Shown one piece after another: positions 49,546-60,700 of a DNA stretch of 64,000 nucleotides; the stretch's first letter is position 1, and the number at the start of each line of letters is the position of its first letter. This stretch comes from Adiantum capillus-veneris. Taxonomy: Eukaryota > Streptophyta > Polypodiopsida > Polypodiales > Pteridaceae. Under the pieces are notes generated by a model, which worked only from the letters and a program-made list of their open reading frames with translations, had not been told where the DNA came from and did not search any database. The stretch spans positions 82,002,760 through 82,066,759 of the forward strand of contig CM043948.1 of NCBI GenBank assembly GCA_014529385.2, written 5' to 3'. The translations under genes were made by a program, and so were the position numbers.

Positions 49546-50400
49546 GCCAGTCACCCTTTATAATGTATATCATATCATGTGAGTTAACCAGAGAGTATTA
49601 TGTTTATCCAAAATTTGTACTTCTATGTATACATTAGAGGGGGTGGGGTTTTTTTAAATATGACCGTAGTGTAAATATAGTATGTATATTGAGGTATTAC
49701 TAATAACCTCTTGAACGCACGTGGTATAGGGAGCTTTTGATAAGTGACTACCTTGGGGGCATCAATCTCCTCAAAATGCAGTGATAGCCCTATAAGAAAG
49801 CCTTTCTCTAAAGTAGGTGGTAGAGGATGTAATGCTTCCTCCATAGCATATGGCATGTTTTACAATAGCGAGGTTAAATGGGTCCCTATGTTTGCCAAAC
49901 TGAGGAAGAAAATCGCTCACTCCCTACCAAAATTCGCATGTAGTTTCTTAAGGAAGAAGGATTTACACGATTGGAGGTGCCGACAATCCAAGATTATCAT
50001 CTAGCTAGGCATGTGTCGCTTCCTTTGTTGGAAGCTGTCTTTAGTAGGGTCCATATTTTGGAACGATCACCTCAAAACTAATATGTCATTAGGGTGTGAC
50101 TCCCATAATCTGCTACATCATCTCCATCCCATAATTTCTAAAATATGTGCACACTTGCTGCAGTGTAAGAATTTGGTCTTGGGTGTATAGCTTCAAACAA
50201 TTTTTTCTAGACTGTGAGTTGGAAGAGGGTTTTGATATCCATTATTTCATTGGACGGCTAGGTTGGCTTAGAGCTACCCATGCATCAAAATACAATACAT
50301 TTCAATTAGCTCCAAAGTTAACCATTCCGAGAGCCATAGCTTATTGGCCTTGCCCCTTTAGGGCGTTTCTTGCAATAAGTACATTCCAAGGAGCAACGCT
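49546..50400. other. Spacer, no clear gene
   Basis: Short open frames on both strands have no recognisable motifs. Possibly decayed host sequence, see the next entry. Confidence 0.4.
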
Positions 50401-50790
50401 CCAAGGCATTGCCAATCAAAATAGGTTTCTTTTTAGCATTCCCTAACTGAATATATCATATGCCCATATCAACATCTTGCCTAATGCCACCCCTCGCTTT
50501 GCATCCATCGAAAGCAACCCATAGCTCCCTGGTTGTACTCTTGTTGGGCATATCCTGCAATCAGTGTGTGTCAAGAGAATGCATCCCAGAGACCAACCTC
50601 CTCAAGCACTTTTTTGTGCTTTCTATAATGAACACCACATTTGGAATAAAAATTTCATTCAAGGCATTGCCAAGCAATGAGTTTCTTTTCTATTGTCCCT
50701 AACTAGCTATATCACATGCCCATATCACCATCTTTCCTAATGCCACCCCTCACTTTGAATCCATTGAAAGCAGCGGACAATGGGGGAGCT
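50400..50790 (-). pseudogene. Possible antisense PPR gene relic
   Basis: On the minus strand, scattered fragments resemble PPR repeats in several frames: GNALNEIFIPNVVF, then STKKCLRRLVSGMHS and LQDMPNK. Two segments (near 50430 and 50680) repeat the wording GGCATTGCCAA. The match is weak. The plus-strand PPR relics at 52330-54150 share similar phrases. Confidence 0.35.
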
Positions 50791-51335
50791 CCAAGCCCCC
50801 CCCCCCCCACCCCCCCCCTTTTTTTTTCAAATGCTTAGAGTCAGGTCTAGGACTTTGGAAATTTACATAAATCAGCAGCTCCATAGTAATTTGATATGCA
50901 GACGCAAAAGTGAAAGAATACTATTTTAGGTACTACAGTAAAGACAAACCTGTCTAAACGGGCAAAAATGGTCGAAAATGGCTAGTCCGTGCACACGCGG
51001 ATGATAGGGAGGCTCCAGCCCCCTTTTTTTAAATCATGGAAATGGACCCAAAAATTCAAATTGATCAAATTATTTAATTTAAAAAATACAAGGGTGCGAC
51101 CCCCCTCATCGTCCCCACACACGCAAACGATGGAGAGACACGAGCATCCATTTCTTTTAAATCGTGAATATTGACAAAAATGGTCAAATTGAACAAATAA
51201 TTTTAAAAAGAAGGGGGGGCTAGAGCCCCCCCATCATCCACGTGCACGCGGATGATAGGTGGCCTCTAGCCCCTTTTTTTTCAAAAATATTTGGCCGTTT
51301 TTGTCATTTTTGCAAATTTTTGACAATTACTGATG
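50785..51335. repeat. Degenerate tandem repeat with near-palindromic cores and poly-C/poly-T runs
   Basis: Four loosely repeated units of roughly 110-130 bp, each with a run of C (or G) then T, a core resembling ATCATCC-ACGTGCACGC-GGATGAT, and an A/T-rich part with AAATGGTC wording. Cores are at 50983-51008, 51107-51133 and 51233-51256 (the last has 7-bp perfect arms). Related cores recur outside the tandem block at 51687-51712, 51793-51815 and 52284-52307. Confidence 0.65.
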
Positions 51336-51635
51336 AATGTGAGGTTATTCAAGGCTCTTGGCCCTCCCCTTTTTTTCCATACTTTGGAGTATAAACGAAG
51401 ATTTTCATCGATTGCCATCTTGTTGGCAACAAAAATATGAAAAAAGGAGAGAGGGAACATACAAAAACTGTGCTAATAAATCTTGCAAAACTATGCATAG
51501 AGATCCCGCTTTTATTGTAAATTTTTTGATTAATATTGAAAAATCTTTTTTTTGTCAAACCTTGTTTTTCATGGGCAAATACCGGGCAAATACCATCCGG
51601 CTATCTAAGTATTAACTTCCTTTCAGAAACAAGGT

Positions 51636-51690
51636 TGGAGACCATCACTTCAAGAGCAACATGGACCATCACTTCAAGAGCAACATGGTC
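51636..51690 (+). repeat. 24-bp tandem duplication
   Basis: ACCATCACTTCAAGAGCAAC plus four more bases occurs twice in a row (about 51641 and 51665). Confidence 0.8.
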
Positions 51691-52329
51691 ATCCGCGTGC
51701 ACGTGGACAACCAACAAGCTTTATGTGTCAGGTTACAACCAAATGCCAAAGCCTTGGCATCACTAGCAAAACCTACACTAAAGAGCAGCACGATCATCCA
51801 CGCGCACGCGAACAACCAGCGAGCTCAACGAGAAGCGAAAGGAAGCCAGCGGGTCTCAGGCAGCCTACGTAGAATTAGACAAAAGAACTGAGGGGAAGAT
51901 TCCATGATGAGGCCCAATGAATATCTTGTAAAACCATCACAGGTTTTCTTTCCACAAAGCAGCGGCAAATCCCACACAAATCTAGGAAAGAAGCGATATT
52001 TGCTATAGAAGCAAGAAGTCAAAAGCAGCAATAGTTACTTTTAGGATAGGCTAAACTCTACGAGTGTGGGTTACTTCATATAGATGCATATTTAGGAACA
52101 CATTTTCTTGTGTGTGTATCAAAATGTGATACCCTCATGCAAGCACAAGGAGTCCTTGATGGACTTGCCGATTATCACTACCCAAGGCCTTGCCTATTCT
52201 GGTACGATTTGGCACTAGGGTGGTGAGCAACCTCGACCATCTTCCCTAGACAATTCTGAAGCAACTACTTAGCGCAGCTCACTGTCGTCCACGGGCATGT
52301 GGACGACCATCAACCTTCATAGCCCCACA

Positions 52330-54165
52330 AACGTACAGGATGCCTCTGTCAAATGTGATACCCTCATGAGTTCTTGATGGGCTTCCTTTGCAAACTGGCA
52401 TTACTTCAAATGTGTTGATTTCAGGATATAGACACTCTGATTGTGGCATCACTTTAAGTGCATTGATTGCAGGACATCCACACTCGGATGTGAAAGGAAT
52501 GCAAGACATTTTCTCATTGGTGCTTTGCTCAATATGTATGCCAAATGTTGGTGCCCTCCCAAAAGCATGAACAGTCCTTGATGGGCATCCTCTTGAAGAT
52601 GCCATCTCCTGCAAGGGTTGATTAATGTAGGATATGCCCAACATGGTTGTGGCAAGGAAGCTCTAGGTTGTTGTAACCAAATGCAAAGGGAAGGCCTTTC
52701 TCCAAGTGTATCCTCCTTCCTTTTCTTGCATCTTGAGGAGCTATGGCTTTATCCAAGACCTTCACAGGGGTGAGAGAATTAGCAATTTCAAAGTCTATTG
52801 AGAAAGATGTCGTGCTTGGGGATGCTTTAATTGATATGTATGCCAAACGTGATGCCCTTACAGAAGCATAGAAAGTTCTTGATGGACATCCACTCTAGGA
52901 TGTCATCTCTCTTGGAGCGCATTTATTGCAGGATATTCCCAACATGACAGTGGTCTATTGGAAAAACATGTTGTTCTTGGTAGTGCTTTGGTTGATATGT
53001 ATATCAAATGTAGTGCCCTTACAAATGCACACAAAGTTATTGATGATCTTTCTGTCCAAAATTTTGTCACATGGACCACAATGATGGCCGGATATGCCCA
53101 ACATGGTTGTGGTATCGAAGCTCTGGGCTGTTTTAACCAGATGCAAAGGAAGACCTTTCTCTAGATGCAATCACCAATGCTAGCACCTTGAGGGATTGTT
53201 AGAGAAACATGTTTAGTGTGGCAATGCTTTGGCAATGAAGCTCCAGGCTACCTTATCCAGATGTGAAGAGAGAGCCTTTCATGTAAACTTGCACCATGAA
53301 GGCGTATGGCCTTATGCAAGACCTTCACATGGGTGAGAGATTTCACAATGAGATTGTTAGTTATGGAGGGTTGTTACATGTTGTGCTTGGTAGTACTTTG
53401 GTTGATATGCATATCATATGTAGTGCCTTTATGAGAGCAGAAAAAGGTCTTCAATAACTTTTTTTCTAAAATGTTATCTCTTGAAACACACCAATTATAA
53501 GATATGGTCAACCTTGCTGTGGTGTGTTGTTGTTCATTGGATGCAAACGGAAGGGATCTCTCTAGATGCAATCACCTATGCTTGCAACATAAAGGCATGT
53601 GGCCTTACACAAGACGTTGATACGGATGAGAGAATTCTCAATGTGGTGAAAGATTTTGTTCTTGGCAATACGCATGCCTAATGTGGTGTCCTCATAAAGC
53701 ACAAAACGTGCTTGATGGGCGTGACGTGCAACTAACATGCTGGTTGCAAGAGGCGACATATTGGAGAGGATATTGTGTACTGATTGAGGGATATGATCAA
53801 CATGGTTGTGGCAAAGAAGCTTTATTAACCAAGTGTCAAGTGAAGGCCTTTCTGCAAATGCAAGCACCTATTCTTGTACCTTGAAAGCATGTGGCTGGTT
53901 CCAAGACCTTCATATGGGTGAAGAATTCACGATGAGATTACTAGTCATGGGCTATTTGAGAAACATGTTATGCTTGGTAATACTTTGGTCAACATGTATG
54001 CCAAATGTGATGTCCTTACGAAAGAAAAAAAAGTTCTTGATGACCTTTCTATGCAAAGTATTGCCTCTTGGAATGTGCAGAGTGTAGGGTTTGTCCAACA
54101 TAGATGTCGCAAGAAAGCTCTTGATTGGTTTAACGGGATGTAAAGTGATGATTTCTTGCCAGTAC
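52330..54165 (+). pseudogene. Pentatricopeptide-repeat (PPR) pseudogene region
   Basis: Plus-strand fragments in shifting frames show plant PPR repeats. The best (52958-53164) reads KHVVLGSALVDMYIKCSALT, then VTWTTMMAGYAQHGCGIEAL and CFNQMQ. Others are DVVLGDALIDMYAKRDALTE (about 52805-52870), INVGYAQHGCGKEALGC (52620-52680), and KHVMLGNTLVNMYAKCDVLT with ALDWFNGM (53960-54145). At least five units can be made out. Functional PPR proteins bind organelle RNA; this copy has too many stops to do so. It is cut at 54172 by a copia LTR. Confidence 0.82.
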
Positions 54166-54171
54166 AATGTC

Positions 54172-54400
54172 TGTTGGAGTCTGATTCTTATAAGAGGAGG
54201 AAGCAATGAATTGTTTTTGTCGGATACAACAGCAGTGCACCTCACCCACTGCGATCACTAAGATGAGCTAGCATTAGAATGATAAGTATAAATATAATAA
54301 GTGATGGGGAAAAAATTTTCCTAGGGAGGGAGAAAAGTACCTCAACATTCTTAAGTGTAGACACAAACCATTACCAATATGGTAACAAATCTCCCTTGGG
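54172..54400 (-). repeat. Copia-4 LTR and polypurine tract
   Basis: A 216-bp LTR starting TGTTGGAGTCTGATTC and ending ATATGGTAACA (54387), followed by AATCTCCCTTGGG, the complement of a polypurine tract. The terminal wording and the next 40 bases match the Copia-2 family, but the body is more diverged. It is a 3' LTR of a minus-strand copy. Confidence 0.8.
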
Positions 54401-54433
54401 TGATGCGACAGACCAAGAATTAGCACATATAAG

Positions 54434-54508
54434 TGTTACCATGATGTGGTAGTGATGTTTATGAAAGTACACTTAGGACCGTTGAGGCACTTTTTCTCTC
54501 TTTAGGAG
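54434..54508 (+). repeat. Inverted LTR end of Copia-4
   Basis: TGTTACCATGATGTGG through CTCTTTAGGAG is the inverted complement of the last approximately 75 bases of the LTR at 54172-54387 (shared CACTTA, GTTGAGG, ACTTTT). It is separated from it by 46 bases and is directly followed by plus-strand protease sequence. Confidence 0.75.
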
Positions 54509-54519
54509 CCCATGATGCA

Positions 54520-55095
54520 TGTATTTCCAAATATATGGATCACGTGCGGTCCTTTGACAATGGTGCAACTAAGCACACTATGTCTCTTCGTGATTTATTC
54601 ACTTCTTTTGAGATTGTCCCTAAAGGAAATACTGTCACATGTGCCAAGAATGACTCTTATCTAATTCAAAGAATTGGAAAGATTGTGCTTATTGTTGTAG
54701 GTGGCAGCTCTTTTGCACTTTTGAATGCTTTGTATGTACCTGGTACATAAGAATACTTTATGTGTGTCTGCACTTGCAATACTTGGTCTTGTAGTCAAGT
54801 TTGTAGATGACAAATATGTTGTGCATGATCTCAATTTTGGTGATACTATTGTGGCATCTAATACTTTGTTCCATGGGTTGTATAAGCTCAATGCTTACAA
54901 GAAATGTATGGAACATTTAGCATGCACAATTTTTTTGTTTGAGGGCTATTTTTTATGCAAAACTTTGGTATGCTTGGTTTGGTCATCTAAATTTTGTCAG
55001 TATGATGCGTTTACAGAAATATGATTGTTGGGTATGTGGGCTTTGTCCCAAAGCACCAACTACTCCTTTTGAACTCCAGCTTGTATCTTGTTAGG
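54520..55095 (+). pseudogene. Copia-4 protease and pre-integrase fragment
   Basis: Plus-strand copia fragment. The protease active site region is RSFDNGATKHTMSLRDLF (D-N-G for D-S/T-G), then GKIVLIVVGGSSFALLNALY. After a +1 shift near 54745 comes SALAILGLVVKFVDDKYVVH and DLNFGDTIVASNTLF. The pre-integrase histidines and cysteines are readable at 54955-55060 (LWYAWFGHLNFVSMM, YDCWVCGLC). No RT follows. Confidence 0.85.
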
Positions 55096-55364
55096 ATCTT
55101 CATGTGCAATGCCTCTTGTCTAGTGAGATCATATGTGGCATTTTATTGAATGAGTTGGATATGAGTCCAAATGAGGTGTAGATTATGCCAAAATACTCCC
55201 CTAGATTCATGATTTGAATCCACATTTGCGAGTAGAGGTACGGAAAGAGATTTTTGAGGGAGCTTTTTAGGGAGCTTTTTTTCTCATTTTTACTGGACTA
55301 GCAAAAATTCAAAAAAAAACTTCCTAGAAAGCTCCTTCGTAGAGAGAGCTTTATGAGGGAGCTT

Positions 55365-55365
<1 letters not shown>
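55096..55365. other. Spacer, nothing identified
   Basis: No gene seen. It includes duplicated GAGGGAGCTTT-type wording at 55256-55275 and 55353-55363 flanking the microsatellite block. Confidence 0.45.
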
Positions 55366-55449
<84 letters not shown>

Positions 55450-55452
55450 TGT

Positions 55453-55491
<39 letters not shown>

Positions 55492-55512
55492 TTTCTCTCT
55501 CACTCTTTGTAC

Positions 55513-55543
<31 letters not shown>

Positions 55544-55621
55544 CCCTCCAGCGCTCACTCACTCACTCTCACCCAAGCTCATGGTTGAGAGTGAGTGAGC
55601 GCTAGTGCTCACTTGAGCATG

Positions 55622-55658
<37 letters not shown>

Positions 55659-55740
55659 ATATATATATTTATATATATGTGTGTGTGTGTACATATATAT
55701 GTGTATGTGTGTGTGTGTGTATGCACATATATGTATAAAC

Positions 55741-55822
55741 CATTTAAAGGGCGCACAGAGGGGCACTGTACTTCTTGTGGAATGTCCTTTGTGCGTCGTT
55801 CGGCTATAACCCCCTTTAAATG
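55741..55822. repeat. 82-bp inverted-repeat (hairpin) insert, MITE-like
   Basis: Ends are CATTTAAAGGG (55741-55751) and CCCTTTAAATG (55812-55822), exact complements. Inside, CGCACAGAGG pairs with CCTTTGTGCG with one mismatch. The outer bases TATAA.. on both sides also pair. It interrupts the microsatellite block. Confidence 0.7.
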
Positions 55823-55867
<45 letters not shown>

Positions 55868-55930
55868 AAAATATACATATTCTTGCTCTCTCTACACCCC
55901 CTCTTGCTCTTTCTATCTCTTTCTCTTTCC

Positions 55931-55981
<51 letters not shown>

Positions 55982-55998
55982 GTGCTCTCTTTCTCCCT

Positions 55999-56044
<46 letters not shown>

Positions 56045-56047
<3 letters not shown>

Positions 56048-56217
56048 CATATACATATAGTACATATATATTATATATGTACACACACACACACACACAC
56101 ACACATATTCTTGCTCTAGACACACACACACACACACATATTCTTGCTCTTGAGCAAGAATATGTGTGTGTGTGTGTGTGTGTACATATATAATATATAT
56201 GTACTATATGTATATGT

Positions 56218-56225
<8 letters not shown>
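56045..56225. repeat. Large inverted repeat of microsatellite sequence
   Basis: Centre at 56150-56151 with arms ATTCTTGCTC (56140-56149) and GAGCAAGAAT (56152-56161). Further out, ACATATACATATAGTACATA and its continuation (56047 on) pairs with the complement at 56184-56218. GCATGTGCTC flanks at 55978 and its complement at 56252 and 56285 extend the symmetry. Confidence 0.8.
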
Positions 56226-56252
<27 letters not shown>

Positions 56253-56254
56253 AC

Positions 56255-56285
<31 letters not shown>

Positions 56286-56288
56286 CAC

Positions 56289-56319
<31 letters not shown>

Positions 56320-56321
56320 CA

Positions 56322-56614
56322 TGTTAACCCTCACGGCACACGGACACCCATCACCTACGACAGACGTGTATTATGTATTTGGTAGAGTCAGGTACCGGGC
56401 TTGTCGGTCCAATAAGGAAAGGTAGAGTGATCGTCGATGAGAGGCGCACTTTAACTGGAACATTCAAGGGGTTAGTTGGCTAAGCATGGGCACCCAAGTG
56501 TGAATGGGGTGAGCTCCTATAAAAGCCAACTAAACCTAATTTTTACTCATTCTCTCATTTGTGCAATTGAAGAGTGCTCTTGCTCCATCTCCATCTTCTT
56601 CTTCTTCACCTCCT

Positions 56615-56648
<34 letters not shown>

Positions 56649-56893
56649 TGTGTGTGCGATCGAGCATTACAAAGGCACGACGGCGGCAAAGCGGTTGAGC
56701 GCGGCACGACTGCAGCTTCTTCTTCATCGCGGCGAGGAATCCACCACGAAGGCGAGCGTAGAGCGATGAGTGACACACCCTTTGTTTTCTTGAGCTTGCT
56801 AGTTTAGGCTTGTTGTGTGCTTGGAGCCGTTTGTGGCTCGCATACGGTGTATTGGCAAGTCCCTTGCTTCGACAGTGCGACAAGGAGCGCACA
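56322..56893 (+). repeat. Putative 5' LTR of Gypsy-E (572 bp)
   Basis: Starts TGTTAACCCTCACGG right after the microsatellites and ends GGAGCGCACA, four bases before a primer-binding site. It contains TATAAAA at 56518-56524, placed like an LTR promoter TATA box. Only one copy is in the window, so the start is inferred from TG...CA and the end from the primer site. Confidence 0.7.
56518..56524 (+). promoter_or_regulatory. TATA box in the Gypsy-E LTR
   Basis: TATAAAA in the context CTCCTATAAAAGCCAAC, about 375 bases before the LTR end. A transcription start 25-35 bases downstream would be usual. Confidence 0.6.
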
Positions 56894-56897
56894 TTTT

Positions 56898-56915
56898 TGG
56901 CGCCGCTGCCGGGGA
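56898..56915 (+). promoter_or_regulatory. Primer-binding site of Gypsy-E (tRNA-Asp type)
   Basis: TGGCGCCGCTGCCGGGGA, the tRNA-Asp-type site common in large plant gypsy elements (from general knowledge). Confidence 0.85.
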
Positions 56916-57773
56916 TATGCCCTACACTAAGCTCGGTTAGCACTTTACGCTTCCTTGTGGTGCAATTTCTATCATAGGAAAGGCAGGGAAGGAGTGTGTG
57001 GAAGGTTTCTGTTTTTTGCGTTTTCTGCAATTGCTGTCAAGTTTCAATTTCTGCTCTTGTCTACGTTTTTTCAATTTCTGCATTTTCAAGTTCGACGTTT
57101 TCAATTTCTGCAATTTCTGCGTTTTTTCTGCATTTTCTGCATTTTCTGCAATTTCCTGCATTTTTTGCATTTCTGCGTTTTTCAATTTTTGTATTTTCGG
57201 CATCAACAAAAAAAAAAGTTTTTAAAAAAAAATTTGGAAAAAAAAAAAAGGGGGAAAAAATTCGGAAATTAAAAACGCGAGCGAGTGGGCGGCGAAATTT
57301 TTCGAAAATAAAAAACGTGACTCTTAAAACGGACGGGTTGGTTTGTATAAAAGATAGATCGAGATCGGGATCATTTTCCCAAGCCCAAGCCTTAGTTCTC
57401 AGTCTTATGATATACACTAGACTCACTCTTATATATATACCCTACTCCCTCAAGAGAGAATGAGAGCATGTGGGACAAGTCCTCCACTCTCCTCCTTTCT
57501 CTTCCCACTTGCACCCTTAGACTTTCTAGTTTGGGCCTAGTTCCCTACTGGAAATTGACAGTTTTAGGGATTCCGAGGGCATAGAGTGACCAAACGGAGG
57601 GCTGTAAAGCACGGCACGACCCTCTGACCGATACGCTCGTTTTGAGCTATCACACGGCCCATTCCACGACACGCTCTAAAAAATCTAGCAAAAAAACAAA
57701 CAAAAAACACGCTAAAAACTAGTCACAAGGCCTCCTAGAGCAGCTTTTTGACACCTTAGGGTATCAAAAGCAC
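56916..57773 (+). other. Gypsy-E leader with pyrimidine-rich repeat
   Basis: No real ORF before 57774. From about 57010 to 57200 the plus strand repeats TTTCTGCATTTTCTGC-like units more than ten times. A/T- and A/G-rich runs follow at 57209-57260. The leader ends just before the gag start. Confidence 0.75.
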
Positions 57774-60700
57774 ATGCACTTACGCTCTGGGCGGGTGCTA
57801 GAACACGAGCATATTGAGGGTGCCTCTGTTCATACGGACACCCATTACCCATCCACGATAAGCTCTAGACCCTCAGCGGGGACACAAGGTAGCACCACCC
57901 AAGACCCTAAAATAGCCGCTAGTGATTCCTCCTCCGACTCAGAAATCATGGAAGCATACCCTACCCAAAACACTGAGAGAGAAGGCCATGCACCTCCCGA
58001 AGCTCCACAGCCTAGTACTAGTATGTTTAGCCGTTTCATGGAAACATTAGGTAGAGCTACTCGCTCGGAACCTAATGCAAATGAAGCACACGAAGGGGGT
58101 GGGGAAGTGGAATCTCCTTTCACATCGCACGTGGACCCCACACCCCCAAAGAGTGTCCATGTGGATATCCTGCCAACTTCTTACCAAGAAGGCCCTATTG
58201 AGCTGCCTCCTTCAGAAGTTCCCTCTAGAGTACCGTTGGTGACAAGTAAAACCACGGGGAGCAACATTGCTTCTACCTCACAAGAAACCATTAACACGTC
58301 GACTCTAGAAGGATTGTTCATTAATGATCATTGGACATACGACCTCCACACTGAGGTGTTGACGGATGTACACTCTGGCCACGCCTACCATGTAGGATGG
58401 ATAGAGATTGTACAATCCACCTCTAGTGCCACGAGCATCGAAGATCAACAAAAAATGATCTGTAATGTTATCCATGGCATTATTCAATCAGAAAGGCAAA
58501 ACCGAGGGTTAAATATACTCTCAACTGGCCCCATGAGATTTCTGGATACGAGCAAGGCTCAACAGCCTACTCTATCACAAATGGAGACTCCTCTAATGAG
58601 CCCCATGGACCCATCTTACGTCATTTCACCTGGGGTCTCTATGCAATCTGAGCCTCCGAGCAAAAACTTTAGCTTCCCTAACTTGGCTCAACCCTCTATT
58701 AAGGAAAACACAGTGCTCACTCCAGGGATAAGCCTGACAGAGAATGTACCGATGACATCTACGGTTAGCGCAGTGCCACTACCTAGTGTCGTAGTACCTA
58801 ATATGGGGCCTCGACCATATGTGCCTCTAGCCCCTTATGCACACATGGCCCCCACACCTCCAATAGTACCACTTGCTTACGCTCCTCGAGTGCCGCTCCC
58901 TAGCTCTTATCCGAGTGGACCTATGCCCGGTTATGTTCCATATCCTGCATCATCCACACATATGCCAAGACCGGCACCCGTCCCTCTCCCACATATGATT
59001 CCAAGAGTACCTCCACCGGCCCTGCCTCCTCACATAGGTGACTTGGCAGCGTTTGCTCAAACCATAGGTCGATCTATCGCGGAAAATATGCATCACGCAT
59101 CTGATAGAGAGCCTAGAAGTAAGGCAGTACAAATTGCCAAACTCACGCAAAAATTCAATGGGGATGAAGATGCTAGGAAACACATTGAAGTGTTTGAACA
59201 AGTATGTGATTCCTTAGGGGAACGCAACGAACTACATAAGTGCAATGCCTTAAGCTTGACATTAAGTGGGAAGGCTGGAGATTGGTATAGGACCCTAAGG
59301 GTGGACGAGAAAACAATCTACCCTACCCTTCGAAGGTTGTTTCTAAAGGAGTACATACGAGAAGGTGTGCTTTGGGGTGTAGCATCTCAGCTACAGAAGG
59401 CCGAACGTAAGGAAGGAGAGTCAGTAAGAGACTTCATTAGTCGTCTAAAGCACTTAAACTCTCGTTGCCCTGTAAATGAGCGCTTCAACAATAACCAACT
59501 GCTTGATCGATTCATTCGAGGGTTGAGGAATGAAGGAATCTATAATGGACTAGTGATTAGAGGTATCACAACCTGGGAAGATGTCACTGCCAATGCAATC
59601 CAATTAGAGGACAACTTGATGATAGCAGGCATGAGGGTGTCTACTGACACGAGATCCACTAGCTCACAAGCCATTGAGTATGAACCCATGACTGCAAAGC
59701 CCATTGCCAATGAGCCAAAGGTATTTGAGACATTCTTGACAGACCTCACCAAGGCAATCCAAGAGTCTCTTAAGGATAATCGACCCCCTCAAAATAGTCA
59801 CATGTATCCAAGAAGGGAGCAACAATGGTGTTCCATTTGCTTAGGTCCACATAGCACTAGTGAGTGCCCTACGTTTAGAGTAAAATTTAATGGAACTTGC
59901 AACGCATGTGGTAGGTATGGTCACCAAGCTAAGGATTGTTTAATGATCAAACGTATGATGGCAAATAGACCACCTGTAGCATGGACGGATGCGCCTCGAG
60001 CTCCTGTATTGATGCCTACTCCACCTGTTGAGCAACTACCGCAACACATGGTCCCTAGATCTCAAAATGTTGTACAAGCTACACCGTTACCACCTCCTGT
60101 GCTAGGACCGCAGCCCCCGCATCCAAGAGTCACCCCTATGAACCAAGTGGGTTGCGAGCCATCAAATGCTTATCCAGATGGTTGTGAGGAGGAAATAGAC
60201 ACTAGTATTGCCTACGGACTTGATACATTGGAAGAGTGTCCTATATACTACATGGAAGATTGTTGGGGACAAGTCAAGCCGGTTTATCAAGCTACTGCTC
60301 TCGCATCCAGAGGTCAAAATATCAACACCCAGGCTAGGAGGCCACCTCTTCAATGCTACGAGTGTGGTGGACCACATCGAGTAGCGGAGTGCCCTATTAG
60401 GCTGCAAAAGAATGCTGCACAGATGCAAATGAATCAAGGGAGCACGTCTGCAATGCCAATACTCACATGTAATCGTTGTGGCATAGATCACTTGATTGCC
60501 CAATGCCCCTATAACCCAAATGCGCCTAAAATCACACCCCTGAATTTGGTCAAAATTGCTAGTGTGACGTCGCCAATACCACCCGTCGCACCCGCTTATG
60601 CGATTACACGGTCCATGCTCCAAGGGCCAGGACATATCCTCGAAGAGAGAGATACCGCGTCAGTTATCCAAGCAAAGAAAAACAAGACACGAAGGAAGAA

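Larger units (their letters stand above)
55366..56320. repeat. Dense microsatellite block
   Basis: Successive arrays: (CT)n 55366-55406, (AT)n 55406-55446, (TTTA)n 55450-55494, (CT)n 55519-55543, (GA)n 55624-55654, (GT)n around 55679-55720, (AT)n 55826-55864, (CT)n 55938-55977 and 56009-56044, (AC)n 56079-56104 and 56120-56138, (GT)n 56163-56183, (GA)n 56221-56251, 56261-56284 and 56294-56318. All open frames here are repeat artefacts. Confidence 0.95.

Noticed and set aside
50791-50830. Poly-C followed by poly-T as a retrotransposon tail or telomeric trace
   Set aside because: It is one of several C/T runs in the local tandem repeat; no target duplication or telomere unit is present.
55353-56334. 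Several open frames of 70-140 codons on both strands
   Set aside because: They are translations of CT, GA, AC, GT and AT microsatellites.
56955-57463. Open frames rich in Phe, Cys and Ser in the Gypsy-E leader
   Set aside because: They come from the TTTCTGCA-type repeat; they lack motifs and precede the true gag start.
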